Shown: positions 1-10,648, numbered from the stretch's first letter. The stretch is 59,932 bases of DNA from Archaeoglobi archaeon (GCA_029259345.1 JAPDIX010000012.1:1-59932); one strand, 5' to 3'. The notes: a model not told the origin generated them from the letters alone. Numbers and translations: made by a program.

Positions 1-2
1 CA

Positions 3-230
3 AGAAACCTCGCCAGTTACGGTGGGGGATACATCCTGACCGCCCAGAAATTTTACAGATGGCCAAAAATTACACTCAGTGACCATCTTGACTACAAGGG
101 GTTGCTGGAAATGATACACCACTGCAATCCAGAGACGGTAATCTTCTACCACGGAAACCCTTCAAAGGCGCTGAAAAGACATCTTGAATCTGAGAGAATC
201 AAATGTTGGACGTTAAATGAAATAAAATAA
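3..230 (+). CDS. C-terminal end of a metallo-beta-lactamase/beta-CASP-like protein (5' truncated by window edge)
   Basis: Open frame from the window edge ending TAA at 228-230: ...LSDHLDYKGLLEMIHHCNPETVIFYHGNPSKALKRHLE...; resembles the SDHADY...P..V..vHG tail of MBL/beta-CASP enzymes. Confidence 0.5.
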   Translation, partial: RNLASYGGGYILTAQKFYRWPKITLSDHLDYKGLLEMIHHCNPETVIFYHGNPSKALKRHLESERIKCWTLNEIK

Positions 231-232
231 AA

Positions 233-1255
233 TTAGGGTGGGATGTGCTCGGGAGGTCTTACAACTTTCATCTTTATCGCTTCCTGCTCACAGCCGACAA
301 CGCAAACACCGCATCCAAAGCATTTCTCCTCATCAACTCTCGCCACGTCATCCAACTCAATGGCATTAAACTGGCAGCGATCCTCACAATCCCCACATGC
401 TATACAGGAGTCCTCATCAACATAGGCAACATACCTGCTTTTTTCCAGCATCGTTTCCATTGGCACATTTCCGTATTTTGAAGAAAGGAAAAACTCACAG
501 CAGTCTTCACAGCAGTTGCAGTTAACAGTAACTCTTCTATCCACTATTTTCCCGGTATTTGGCCATGTATGAACTAAACCGTCCTCTTCTGCCTTCATTA
601 TTATCTCCAATGCCTCATCAACCGATATCTCCTTTCCAGAACCCCTCGTTATAACGTATTCAGCACCTCTGCCAAACTGGATACAGTGCCACAAAGCCAT
701 CTCATCGGTGTAATTGCAGCCCTGCCCGACAAGGTAAGTGACGTTTCTGCACGAGCAAGGAACGACTGCAATCTTCTCCTGAGCCTTAATCATCTCCACT
801 ATATTCTCCTGTGGCAGCACATCTGGCAAGTCCTTTATCGCACCGTAAGCAGGAACAACTCTCCACACTTTGAAGTCAGCCAATGATAAAAGCTGTCCCA
901 TTTTCGCATGAGCTTCCTTCTCGCCAAACTCTTTCCACATCTTTGCGTATTCGGGATCTTTCATGTGAACAGATGCGAGAGTTGCATCGTGAAGCTGAAC
1001 CAAATCTTTCGCAAACCTGTAGTAGTTCCTGTTCTGGAAGTCCTTGGGAAAGACTACACCCTTGAAGAAGAGGTCTTCGAGGATGTTTTTCACCCTATCA
1101 ACATCCATTCCCAGTTTCTCAGCAACCTCCTCAGGAGATCCCGGCAGCGCTGCAGCAACTTTCGCCTCCTCCTCATTCATCAGGTATTCCAGAATTTTCC
1201 TCAGCCGTTCCGAGTCCGGAAATCCCAATCTCATCATCAAAGTTTCGTAGCTCAT
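233..1255 (-). CDS. 4Fe-4S ferredoxin-domain protein with N-terminal winged-helix-like region
   Basis: Two CxxCxxCxxxC clusters (CIACGDCEDRC, CFGCGVCVVGC) plus a Cys-rich NCNCCEDCC segment; paralog of 45917-47027. Confidence 0.85.
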   Translation of the reverse strand: MSYETLMMRLGFPDSERLRKILEYLMNEEEAKVAAALPGSPEEVAEKLGMDVDRVKNILEDLFFKGVVFPKDFQNRNYYRFAKDLVQLHDATLASVHMKDPEYAKMWKEFGEKEAHAKMGQLLSLADFKVWRVVPAYGAIKDLPDVLPQENIVEMIKAQEKIAVVPCSCRNVTYLVGQGCNYTDEMALWHCIQFGRGAEYVITRGSGKEISVDEALEIIMKAEEDGLVHTWPNTGKIVDRRVTVNCNCCEDCCEFFLSSKYGNVPMETMLEKSRYVAYVDEDSCIACGDCEDRCQFNAIELDDVARVDEEKCFGCGVCVVGCEQEAIKMKVVRPPEHIPP

Positions 1256-1287
1256 GAAAAAAATTAGTCAGGTTTTACTATTTAAAT

Positions 1288-2268
1288 CTAATCCAGAAGG
1301 GATGCAACTTCGTTAGCAAACTCCATTGTTGTAAGATTTCCTCCCAAATCTGGGGTTACCTTACCACTTTCAAGAGTCCTTTCAACAGCCTCTTCGACCT
1401 TTTTCGCTTCATCCAAGTATCCAAAATGACGGAGCATCATGCATGCGGTTAGGATCATTGCTGTAGGGTTGGCAATTCCTTTGCCAGCTATGTCAAATGC
1501 TGCTCCATGAACAGGTTCAAAAATTGCGTGCTTCTCCCCAACATTGGCGGAGGGTGCCAAACCAAGCCCACCTACAAGTCCTGCCGCTAAATCTGAAACA
1601 ATGTCCCCGAACATGTTCGTGGTAACTATGACATCAAACCTAAAAGGATCCATAACGAGGTACATACACGCCGCATCAATGTAGTAGTCGTTGAACTCAA
1701 TATCAGAATATTCTACAGCAATTTCCCTGCAAACGTCCCTGAACAGCCCACATGTCTTCTTCATCACATTCGCCTTATGCAGCGCTGTTACCTTTTTCCT
1801 TCCTTCCCTTCTTGCAAGCTCAAAGGCGTATCTTGCTATTCTCTCTGATGCCTGCCTCGTTATTATTCTAACCGCCTCACTCACACCATCAAATTCAAAC
1901 TCAAAGCCTCTATACAGGCATTCCGTATTCTCCCTTACAACCACAATATTGAGGCCGGGATAAAGGCACTTTATCCCTCTTAAAGCCTTTGCGGGTCTTA
2001 TGTTGGCAAAAGTGTTCAGCTCCTGTCTCAGTCTTACTATAACATCCGCTGCAGTTTCTCCGGCAGCACCAAAGAGCACAGCATCACTCTTTTTGCATGC
2101 TTCAAGTGTCTCATCCGGCAATGCTTTGCCGTACTTTTCCTGAGCAGCATCACCGGCTTCGTAAAAGCTGTATGAGAAGGGTAAGTTCAGTTTTTCCAGC
2201 ACGTGCATCGTCGCGTCCATGACCTCTTTTCCTATACCATCGCCCGGAATTACTGCAATCCTCTTCAT
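1288..2268 (-). CDS. leuB: 3-isopropylmalate dehydrogenase (LeuB-type isopropylmalate/isocitrate dehydrogenase family)
   Basis: MKRIAVIPGDGIGKEV start, NMFGDIVSDLAAGLVGGLGLAPSAN motif; the 364-aa ORF N-terminus is an extension, start reassigned to 2268. Confidence 0.9.
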   Translation of the reverse strand: MKRIAVIPGDGIGKEVMDATMHVLEKLNLPFSYSFYEAGDAAQEKYGKALPDETLEACKKSDAVLFGAAGETAADVIVRLRQELNTFANIRPAKALRGIKCLYPGLNIVVVRENTECLYRGFEFEFDGVSEAVRIITRQASERIARYAFELARREGRKKVTALHKANVMKKTCGLFRDVCREIAVEYSDIEFNDYYIDAACMYLVMDPFRFDVIVTTNMFGDIVSDLAAGLVGGLGLAPSANVGEKHAIFEPVHGAAFDIAGKGIANPTAMILTACMMLRHFGYLDEAKKVEEAVERTLESGKVTPDLGGNLTTMEFANEVASLLD

Positions 2269-2750
2269 GCCCTCTCCCTCAGCTCTCTTGCGTAATTTAC
2301 TAGTCCTCCCTTGTCCAGGATTTCTCTCAGAAATTCCGGTATTGGGCTGATTCTGTACTCCTCCCCTTTCGTTTTGTTGCAAATCACACCCTTCCCGTAA
2401 TCCACTTCAAGCTCATCTCTATCATCAATTCTATCAGCATCTTTGCACTCAACGACCTTCAGACCGATGTTTATCGCGTTTCTGAAGAATATTCTGGCGA
2501 ATGACTTGGCTATGACTGCCTCAATACCTGTAGCCTTTAAAGCAAGTGGCGCGTGCTCTCTGCTGCTCCCACACCCGAAATTTTCGCCAGCAACAACAAA
2601 ATCGCCTTTTTTTACCCCTTTAACAAATTCGGGCCTCAAATTCTCAAAAACATGCTTGGCAAGCTCCCCAGCATCGTTGATGACCAAGTACTTCCCCTGA
2701 ATTATAACGTCCGTGTCAATGTCATCTCCAAACTTCCACGCTCTTCCCAT
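2265..2750 (-). CDS. leuD: 3-isopropylmalate dehydratase small subunit
   Basis: GRAWKFGDDIDTDVI...GENFGCGSSREHAP signature; overlaps the leuB start by 4 nt. Confidence 0.93.
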   Translation of the reverse strand: MGRAWKFGDDIDTDVIIQGKYLVINDAGELAKHVFENLRPEFVKGVKKGDFVVAGENFGCGSSREHAPLALKATGIEAVIAKSFARIFFRNAINIGLKVVECKDADRIDDRDELEVDYGKGVICNKTKGEEYRISPIPEFLREILDKGGLVNYARELRERA

Positions 2751-2781
2751 GTGCTAAGTTGGGGAATAATTAAAAAAGTTT

Positions 2782-3375
2782 TCAGATGAAGTGACTCGGG
2801 CTAAGGATAGTTACGAGTAAAGCTGTCAGGATGCCTGCCAGCAGCATTCTAAATCCGCTCAATACAATATTAAATTTTGCAAGCCGTCCCATTATCGACC
2901 CAACAACGAAAAGACTTGCAAAACCAAGGGATACAGCTACAGTAAATGCCTCTTCTATGGGAAGAAAAACGTAGGGAAGAAGGGGTATGAATGCGGCTAT
3001 AATTGGGGATATTCCATGAATTATTGAAGAAACGTAAGTCGCAAATTGATGTGCTCTGTCAATAGAGCACTCTTTGGAGTTTATTAGCAGAGCCCTTTCC
3101 TTTCTATCTTTCATTATTTTTTGCTCTATCCTTTCAGCCTCAAAAGCACCCCATGAACTTGAAATCCCAAGAGCTAAGGCGGTTGCAACACCTGCTGAGA
3201 GAATCAACCTTGAACTCGCCTCACCAGCCATGTGTGCTCCTATGATCATGCCAAGAATTGTTAGAACTCCATCAAAGAAGCCTATAACAAAATACCTTCG
3301 AGAAATTGAGGTTATATCTGTCATTCTACTATAGAGCTCCAAATCGTCTTTGAACTTCTTTATTCTGTCTCTCAT
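2782..3375 (-). CDS. VIT1/CCC1-family membrane protein
   Basis: FVIGFFDGVLTILGMIIGAHMAG plus repeated TM segments typical of CCC1/VIT1-like proteins. Confidence 0.7.
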   Translation of the reverse strand: MRDRIKKFKDDLELYSRMTDITSISRRYFVIGFFDGVLTILGMIIGAHMAGEASSRLILSAGVATALALGISSSWGAFEAERIEQKIMKDRKERALLINSKECSIDRAHQFATYVSSIIHGISPIIAAFIPLLPYVFLPIEEAFTVAVSLGFASLFVVGSIMGRLAKFNIVLSGFRMLLAGILTALLVTILSPSHFI

Positions 3376-3788
3376 CGCAGTATATCGAGAATTTCCTCAA
3401 TTTCGAAGTTCATCTTGGATAGCTTCTTTTTAGCGTTTGAATACGCTATAGGCTTAAATTCTTTGTTTTGCGCCTTATTCAAAAGGGCTTCAAATTCCGA
3501 ACCTGTCAAAATTTGTTTGAGGTAATTCATGAACTCGTATCGTCCAAGAACCTCAACATCCTGTCTCGTTTCAAAGTTATAGGAATTGAAAATTATAGCT
3601 TCGTTCTTCCAGCATTTTTCACATTCACAAACAAGAATTTTTTTGTTATCGCTTTCAATCCATAGCTTTTGAATCATTAATCCTCCACAACTGCAGAACC
3701 CACCAAAGAACTCATCTTCAACCTCTTCACCGGAATAAACAGTGTCTTCTAAAATAACCTTTTTTAAAGGCTCTACAAGCCTGATCAT
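3372..3788 (-). CDS. Conserved hypothetical protein with putative zinc-binding cysteines
   Basis: 138-aa ORF, CSC/CECEKC cysteine pairs, overlaps 3375 by 4 nt. Confidence 0.6.
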   Translation of the reverse strand: MIRLVEPLKKVILEDTVYSGEEVEDEFFGGFCSCGGLMIQKLWIESDNKKILVCECEKCWKNEAIIFNSYNFETRQDVEVLGRYEFMNYLKQILTGSEFEALLNKAQNKEFKPIAYSNAKKKLSKMNFEIEEILDILR

Positions 3789-3789
3789 A

Positions 3790-4023
3790 TTACACTGGAA
3801 CTATTTTCTTCACTTCAGGAACCTTAGATCGCAGATATCTTTCCACGAAGGATGTGAGGGTAATCATTGACATCGGGCATCCACCGCATGCACCGAGAAG
3901 CTGAACCTTAACAGTTCCAGAACCCTCATCAACGTCAACTACCGCTATATTACCCCCATCCCTCATCAAAGCGGGTCTTATATCTTTTTCAATAACCTCT
4001 TCAACCTTCTCTCTAAGTGACAT
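3790..4023 (-). CDS. NifU C-terminal-domain (Nfu-type) Fe-S scaffold
   Basis: IRPALMRDGGNIAVVDVD...LLGACGGCPMS: CxxC of the NifU_C domain. Confidence 0.92.
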   Translation of the reverse strand: MSLREKVEEVIEKDIRPALMRDGGNIAVVDVDEGSGTVKVQLLGACGGCPMSMITLTSFVERYLRSKVPEVKKIVPV

Positions 4024-4129
4024 GTCCTACTCTCTTTTTGGGGGAATAATAAGTTTTTGGTCTACTCGATTTATTTAGGAGAATTACATTATTTGGAAAA
4101 GGATTTTATAATTTAAAATTGTTAAATAA

Positions 4130-4363
4130 GTGATGAAAACAGAAATAGTTTTTGGTGACAGATGGATTGGCGTTGAGTTTCCCGACACAGCCGAGTTCGT
4201 AAGTCCAGGTTACGGTTTGGCGAAGCTTGAAGCTGAGGAAAATCAGGAAAAAGCAGTTGAGAATGCTGTAAAGAACCCGCTCGATATTAAACCAATCAGT
4301 GATTTTGTCCGCAAGAGCTGGAGAATAACGATAGCTTCTGATGGTCCTACCGATGATGGTTGA
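4130..4363 (+). pseudogene. Remnant of a LarA-like (lactate racemase/DUF2088) protein, N-terminal part only
   Basis: 77-aa ORF resembles the LarA N-terminus (VEFPD...AVENAVKNPLDIKPISDFVRKSWRITIASDGPT), ends at the point where LarA continues (xxSDxTRP). Confidence 0.55.
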
Positions 4364-4513
4364 TAGGCAGTTTTCTTTATTGAGTCGTTATTTTTCATGT
4401 GTGCCTAAGATATCCTATTTGCTTTAGAATTACAAAGCGAAATAATTTTTGAAACAATTTAAAAGGAATTTAGAAATTCAGAGCCTTCAACACCTAAGCT
4501 TAAGTTTCAAACC

Positions 4514-5573
4514 TTAGAACTTCCAATTCAACTTTCCTGCATTAAGCATCTTAACAAGCTTCTCCCTTTTACTTAGCGCTATTTTTCCCTCTTTTTAGCT
4601 CCTCGCAATTCTAACGATTTCATCATAAACATCTTCAACTGTCTTCTTATTACAAGCTTTCAGAATCTTACTTACTTTAATTCCAGTATCATCCCTCTGA
4701 ACATTCAACAAATAGTTGAGAATCCCTTCAATGTCTCCCTTTTTCGCATATCCTTCCACAATCCTCTTGAGCTTATTTGCTGATGCTGTGACCATGCCGG
4801 AGTATTTTTCCTTTGACAACCCAATCAATTTTGGATGCTTCATAAGCTCCTTGAACGATCTCATCTACTATTTTCACTATTCTCTCAATTCTGTCATCTT
4901 TTGTTAGTCTTTCAACATCTGACGCATCTGAATAGAGTTCCTTCCGTGTATATCTAAGATAGTTGAGTTCATCAATAAGTTTGGTTAAGTACACACTGGC
5001 TTTTTCTATTATTGCTTTCTCAGCTTCATCCATATCTAAACTGTTCTCATTTGCATACTCCCTTACAAAATCCAAAATCTCTTCTCTTACTTTCTTCAAA
5101 AAAATCAAATAGTTTTCATCATCTGCCCTAGTAATTCCATAATTTCTTCTGATAGTGTCATCCCACATTACGATTAACTTTGGTAATAGCAAGTGAAGTG
5201 CTTTAGATGCTCCAGTAGCCCCAAAAGTCTCGGAAAATCTCCTGTAGAGTGTTTTTATGGAGCTATTAATGAATATGTCGTCTAAATCCACTTTTGTTAG
5301 TGAGTAGTTCTCTAATTCCTCAAGAATGGATTTAGTAGAGTTTATCAACTCATAAATGCTCGATACGTGCCTTTCAAGGTCATTAAATGCTTTTTTACCT
5401 TCTTCAGAGTTTGTATACCAAACTTTGTTGAAATACAAGAGAAACGCCACAATAGAGACTGTTTTTTCCTCTATACCACCCCTCTGGCATGATTCGATAG
5501 ACAATCTGTAGAATTTGTTTCCATAATTGCTTTCGTATAATGCATGAGCCCTAAATAGCTCAGTGTAATTCAT
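4514..5573 (-). pseudogene. Degrading or split lineage-specific gene (266-aa ORF, overlapping 89-aa ORF, in-frame tail after a stop)
   Basis: ORFs 4773-5573 and 4595-4864 overlap by 92 nt in different frames; after the TAA at 4595 the same frame continues KEGKIALSKREKLVKMLNAGKLNWKF* to 4514. Confidence 0.4.
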
Positions 5574-5789
5574 AAGCTCATTTTTGTCATTAACAAATAA
5601 AATTTTTATGGGTGTTCTATCAAGTGTTTAACCCCTATTCAGATACTTCATAACTTCTAAAGCATATAGCTAAACATATAATAATGTAGTTTACTGATTT
5701 TTCGCCAACAATTTATTGTCAAACGCTGCTTAACCGTTATGGAGATGTGCCTTGAAATAAAATTTTGAGTAGAGAAGAAATTTAAAAAG

Positions 5790-8700
5790 TCAGGACATCC
5801 TTTTTATCCCGATCTTCACCTTCTTCCCTTCAATATCCCACACCTTTACATATCCTTCAGCTTTACCGAAAATCAGCTTCTCTGACCTCGTTTCACTCTT
5901 TATGTAATCCTCCCATCCTTCAACGAGCTCTGGATCCATCTCCACTGTCGTTCCAATGAACTCCTCAACATCCAGATCAAGCTCCTTCCTCATCTCCTGA
6001 ATTCTCCTGATCAGCTCCCTCGCATACGCCTCTCTTATCAGCTCATCGTCGAGTTCCTTGTAGATGTAAACAAAACCTCCGGGAAAGTCTGCGTACTCAT
6101 ATCCTTCAGGAAGCTTATAATCCACAACCAATGCCTCTCTGCTATCAATCTCCTCTCCCTCAAATTCAATCTTTTCTGGAATCTCCTTCAGATTTGAGAC
6201 GTAATCAGCAAATTTTCCAGCTTTGTCCTTGAGCAACGGCCCGATAACCTTATAGTTGGGCTTGATTACAACTTCCTTCTCAAAAGAGGTTACAACTCTA
6301 ACATTCTTAACATTACACTGATACCTTATTATCTCCTCAAGCAACTCTACCGCCTTCCTTACCTTTTCATTCTCGCTCTCAACAACAAGCTCTCTCAGAG
6401 GCCACCTTAGCTTCCTTTTCGCCTTGTTTCTCGCATTGCTTGCTGCCTCAACAACATCCTTTGCAACCTTCATTGCCTCCTCAAGCTCCGAGTTAATGAG
6501 CTCAATCTCAGGTTCAGGATAGCTCTCTAAGAATATGGACTCCTTACCATCCCTAAATCTCTTAATGACATGCTGGTAGAACCATTCAGAGATGAAGGGT
6601 GCAAAGGGGGCGATTATCCTCATTGTCCTGTCAATAACCCTAAACATCGTGTAATATGCGGCGATCTTAGACGGAGAATCTCTCTCCTCCCACACTCTTG
6701 GCCTTATGAGCTGGATATACCATCTGCTAAAGTCCTCCACAAAGAATTCGAAGAATGCTCTCACAACTCTGTGTATCTGGTAGCCCTCCATTGCGTCATT
6801 TGCTTCCTTACAGAAGCTTTCAAGCCTCGATAGAATCCATCTGTCCTCTATCTTCAGCTCTCCCATCTCACCGTCAAACCTGTAGTTGTCGAGATTCATG
6901 TATGTGTAGGCAAACCTTACGGCATTCCAGACGATGTTGAGCATCCTGTTTACGTTCCTTGCCTCCTCCCAGCTAAATCGCAAATCTTCCCAGGGGGCTG
7001 AATAGAGCACATAAAGTCTGAAGCCGTCAGCACCAATCTGACCAACAACTTCTTCGGGTTCGACAACGTTACCGAGGCTCTTGCTCATTTTCCTTCCCTG
7101 CTCGTCGAGGGTGAAGCCATGCATCAGAACGGCTTTGTAGGGGGCTTTATCAAAGCAAATCACCGAAGTGCCGAGCTGGGAGTAGAACCAGCCCCTTGTC
7201 TGGTCATGTCCCTCTGTGATGAAGTCTGCTGGCCAGAGCTCCTCGAACTTCTCCTTCCTGAGTGGGTAGGCTATACTGCCCCAGCTCGCAACTCCGCTGT
7301 CGAACCATACATCAAAAACATCTGGAACCCTTTTCATCTTCCCTCCACACTCGCAGTCGAATATGACGGCGTCAATCTTCGGTCTGTGAAGGTCGAGGTC
7401 ACTCTCCCAAGGAACTTCTTCTATGCTGCCAACAACTCTGATTTTGCCACACTCCTCGCAAATCCATATCGGCAATGGAATGCCCCAGTAACGCTGTCTG
7501 CTTATGCACCAGTCCTTGGCGTTGCTCACCCATTCCTTGAACCTCGCACTTCCCGCCCACTCCGGAATCCACTGAACCATGTCTATCTCTCTGATCATCT
7601 CATCCTTCAGTTCGGTTATCTTTATGAACCACTGCTCGGTGGCTCTGTAGATTATAGGAGTCTTACAGCGCCAGCAGTGTCCATATCTGTGAACGACCCT
7701 CCCCTCAACAAGCAGCAAATCCTTGCGGTACAGGTCGTCAATTATCTCATCATTTGCCTCCTTCACGTGCTTTCCAGCATACTTCCCCGCTTCCTCTGTG
7801 TAAATCCCTCTGTCATCAACCGGATTGAACACTTCAAGCCCCTTCTCCGCTCCGAGTTCGTAGTCCTCAACACCGTGGCCTGGAGCTATGTGAACACAGC
7901 CGGTGTTCTCTGCTGTGACAAAATCAGCGAAGAAAACCTGATGCCTCCATTTTTTCTGGATGGGCACCTCATCTGCCAAAGGATGCTCGTATTCCAGCCC
8001 TTCCAGATCCTCTCCAAGGTAAGTTTCAACAACTTCCCAAGTATCGTAATCTCCCTTGCCGAGAACAGAGTCGGCAAGTTCTTTTGCAAGAATTAGATAT
8101 TCTACCTCCCCATTTTTCACCGCTCTGATCTTTGCATACTCAAGTGAGGGATGGATGGCAACGGCCATGTTGGCAGGAAGAGTCCAGGGTGTGGTTGTCC
8201 AGATGACGATGTAGGTGTTGTTTTCCCCCTTTACGGGAAACTTGACGTAAATGGACGGGTCTTCTTCATCCCAGTACTCAACCTCTGCATCTGCCAACGC
8301 TGTCTCACAGCGGTAGCACCAGTTAACAACCCTCTTCTTCCTCTCAAGCAGCCCTCTTTCGTAAGCTCTCTTTATCGCAAACCACGCTGCATTCATGTAT
8401 TCAGCCTTTATCGTCATGTACGGCCTCTCCCAGTCCATCCATACACCCAGCATCTTGAACTGCTCGGTCATCGCATCCTTATTGGCTAAAGCGTAATTCA
8501 TGCACTTCTCAATGAACTTGTCAATTCCAAAGCTCTCTATATCCCTCTTCGTCCTGAATCCAAGCTCCTGTTCCACCTTGACCTCGATTGGCAGTCCATG
8601 CATGTCCCAGCCGGGTGTATCTGTCGGGGTATAACCCATCATCCTCTTGTATCTCAAAATTGTATCTTTAATTACCTTGTTCCACGCTGTTCCGAGGTGT

Positions 8701-8846
8701 ATTCTGCCTGTTGTGTAAGGGGGGCCGTCAACAAAGTAGAATTTTCTACCCCCTTTTTCCTTTACCTTTCTGTAAACGTCATTATCTTTCCAGAACCTGA
8801 AAATCTCGGATTCCACATTCTTAGGTGAGTATTTAGCGGGAAGCAT
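5790..8846 (-). CDS. ileS: Isoleucyl-tRNA synthetase
   Basis: 1018 aa; VDGPPYTTGRIHLGTAWNKVIKD (HIGH region) and GRKMSKSLGNVVEPEE (KMSKS). Confidence 0.97.
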   Translation of the reverse strand: MLPAKYSPKNVESEIFRFWKDNDVYRKVKEKGGRKFYFVDGPPYTTGRIHLGTAWNKVIKDTILRYKRMMGYTPTDTPGWDMHGLPIEVKVEQELGFRTKRDIESFGIDKFIEKCMNYALANKDAMTEQFKMLGVWMDWERPYMTIKAEYMNAAWFAIKRAYERGLLERKKRVVNWCYRCETALADAEVEYWDEEDPSIYVKFPVKGENNTYIVIWTTTPWTLPANMAVAIHPSLEYAKIRAVKNGEVEYLILAKELADSVLGKGDYDTWEVVETYLGEDLEGLEYEHPLADEVPIQKKWRHQVFFADFVTAENTGCVHIAPGHGVEDYELGAEKGLEVFNPVDDRGIYTEEAGKYAGKHVKEANDEIIDDLYRKDLLLVEGRVVHRYGHCWRCKTPIIYRATEQWFIKITELKDEMIREIDMVQWIPEWAGSARFKEWVSNAKDWCISRQRYWGIPLPIWICEECGKIRVVGSIEEVPWESDLDLHRPKIDAVIFDCECGGKMKRVPDVFDVWFDSGVASWGSIAYPLRKEKFEELWPADFITEGHDQTRGWFYSQLGTSVICFDKAPYKAVLMHGFTLDEQGRKMSKSLGNVVEPEEVVGQIGADGFRLYVLYSAPWEDLRFSWEEARNVNRMLNIVWNAVRFAYTYMNLDNYRFDGEMGELKIEDRWILSRLESFCKEANDAMEGYQIHRVVRAFFEFFVEDFSRWYIQLIRPRVWEERDSPSKIAAYYTMFRVIDRTMRIIAPFAPFISEWFYQHVIKRFRDGKESIFLESYPEPEIELINSELEEAMKVAKDVVEAASNARNKAKRKLRWPLRELVVESENEKVRKAVELLEEIIRYQCNVKNVRVVTSFEKEVVIKPNYKVIGPLLKDKAGKFADYVSNLKEIPEKIEFEGEEIDSREALVVDYKLPEGYEYADFPGGFVYIYKELDDELIREAYARELIRRIQEMRKELDLDVEEFIGTTVEMDPELVEGWEDYIKSETRSEKLIFGKAEGYVKVWDIEGKKVKIGIKRMS

Positions 8847-9080
8847 GAAACCACAACTCCTCGTAGATTAAAAAAGTTACTTGAAAGCCTTAACATCTTC
8901 CTTCACAATTTACTTTGTAGATGCATCTATGGATCCGGTCTGATCAAAAGGGCTATTGCCGGGTTTGTAGAATGTTTTGGTTGGAACCAACATAAACCCC
9001 GAATTTCTGCTCGACACTCTTGTAGTCTGCCAACCTCTGTAAAGCTTTCTTTTCCCTGACTCTCGGGAGATTGCTATATA

Positions 9081-10577
9081 CTACATGCTTTCTAATTTTG
9101 TATTCGAACCACTTACTCTTCTCAGATGCTCCTCACCACTGAGAAACAGCACAATAACGATGAGACTGACAATTGGAATCCACAGAACCGATTGGAACAC
9201 GTAATGAAGGCTCTCGATGAAGGAGTCCGACATCAATACGAGTGGGGCAGGATTGCCCATTAAAGCATAAAACTTCAACATCCCCATCGTCCCCGGATCA
9301 GGGAGCTGATTACCGTAACCCGGAATGAGATCTTTCATTTTCTCCGTAAACAGCACTCCTCCAATCGCAACTCCAAGAGCTTGAGCAAGAGTGTTTATTG
9401 TCCTCACCGCGCCATTAGCCATTCCTGCCTTTTGGGGTGGCACTGATGCCATGATGACGTTAAAGGCTGGAGGCATCAAAAGACCGATTCCAATTCCGAG
9501 TGTCGTCAGTTTCGGAAAAAGTTCCCAGTAATCAGTATCATACTCAATCGTTGATAGGAAATACAGGCCAATGAAGAAAAAGATTGGGCCTACGGTCATC
9601 ATGTATTTCGGATTCATCCTGTCACTGAGTCTTCCGGCAACTGGTGCTACTACGGCATTTGTCAGAGGTATGGCGACGAGCCAGTAACCAGCATCCTCTG
9701 CTGTCAACCCCTTAATACCCTGAAGAAAGAAGGGCAAGATGAAAAGACTGGCTGAAAGACCAAGGAAGAGGATAGATAAGGCCGTTATCCCTACAGTGAA
9801 ATTCCTTACTTTAAACAAGCTCACATCGAGTAACGGATATGGACATGTGATTTCCCTGACTACGAATGCCAGCAGATATGGGAAGGCGACGATAAAGCAT
9901 GCGAGCGTTTTCTGATTCCACCACCCCCAGTCCTGTCCTTTGATTATACCCAGCGTTAATGCACCAAGACCGACAGACAGCAAAATCAGTCCAGCAAAAT
10001 CAATTGGTTCTTTGGTTCTTGCCGGCATTGGAGGCAGGAAAATCCACGCCATCGCCACAGCAGCCATACTGACGGGAACGTTGATGTAAAAAACCCAGTG
10101 CCAGCTTAAATTTGTTGTCAACCAACCACCAATTATCGGACCGAGTGAGAATGCAGATGCAGTTAAAATTGCATTCAGACCCATTGCAGCCCCTCTTTTA
10201 CCCGGTGGAAACAGCTCCACCATAATTGCAAGAATATTACCGCTGAGCATAGCCCCTCCAAAAGCCTGTAAAACTCTAAAAGCGATGAGAGATCCAACAT
10301 CCCACGATTCTGCGCAGAGGTAACTGCTTATACCAAACAAAATCATTCCGGCCATGTAATAATAATCTCTCCTCACCATGTCGCCGAGCTTACCTGCAAG
10401 AACAAGCAAAACAACCATCGTGATTGTGTAAGCATTGAGTATCCACTGCACATCTGACGCTTTTGCATTGAAATCCTCCGCAATTCTCGGCAATGCAACG
10501 TTTAGAACGCTTACATCGAGAAGAACCATGAACAGACCGAGACCGACTGGGATCAATGCAAACCAGTTACTTCGCAT
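9081..10577 (-). CDS. MFS transporter, DHA2 (14-TM drug:H+ antiporter) family
   Basis: 498 aa; FMVLLDVSVLNVALPRIAEDF...WILNAYTI and GPIIGGWLTTNLSWHWVFYINVP motifs. Confidence 0.9.
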   Translation of the reverse strand: MRSNWFALIPVGLGLFMVLLDVSVLNVALPRIAEDFNAKASDVQWILNAYTITMVVLLVLAGKLGDMVRRDYYYMAGMILFGISSYLCAESWDVGSLIAFRVLQAFGGAMLSGNILAIMVELFPPGKRGAAMGLNAILTASAFSLGPIIGGWLTTNLSWHWVFYINVPVSMAAVAMAWIFLPPMPARTKEPIDFAGLILLSVGLGALTLGIIKGQDWGWWNQKTLACFIVAFPYLLAFVVREITCPYPLLDVSLFKVRNFTVGITALSILFLGLSASLFILPFFLQGIKGLTAEDAGYWLVAIPLTNAVVAPVAGRLSDRMNPKYMMTVGPIFFFIGLYFLSTIEYDTDYWELFPKLTTLGIGIGLLMPPAFNVIMASVPPQKAGMANGAVRTINTLAQALGVAIGGVLFTEKMKDLIPGYGNQLPDPGTMGMLKFYALMGNPAPLVLMSDSFIESLHYVFQSVLWIPIVSLIVIVLFLSGEEHLRRVSGSNTKLESM

Positions 10578-10648
10578 GATTCTCGAATTTACTGAAGATA
10601 AGTTAAGCTTTTTGTCAAATGAAATAAAGTCAGATGAATGTTAAACAT

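Noticed and set aside
7119-8096. 325-aa plus-strand ORF
   Set aside because: Antisense to ileS, which has full-length homology on the minus strand; no recognisable domain.
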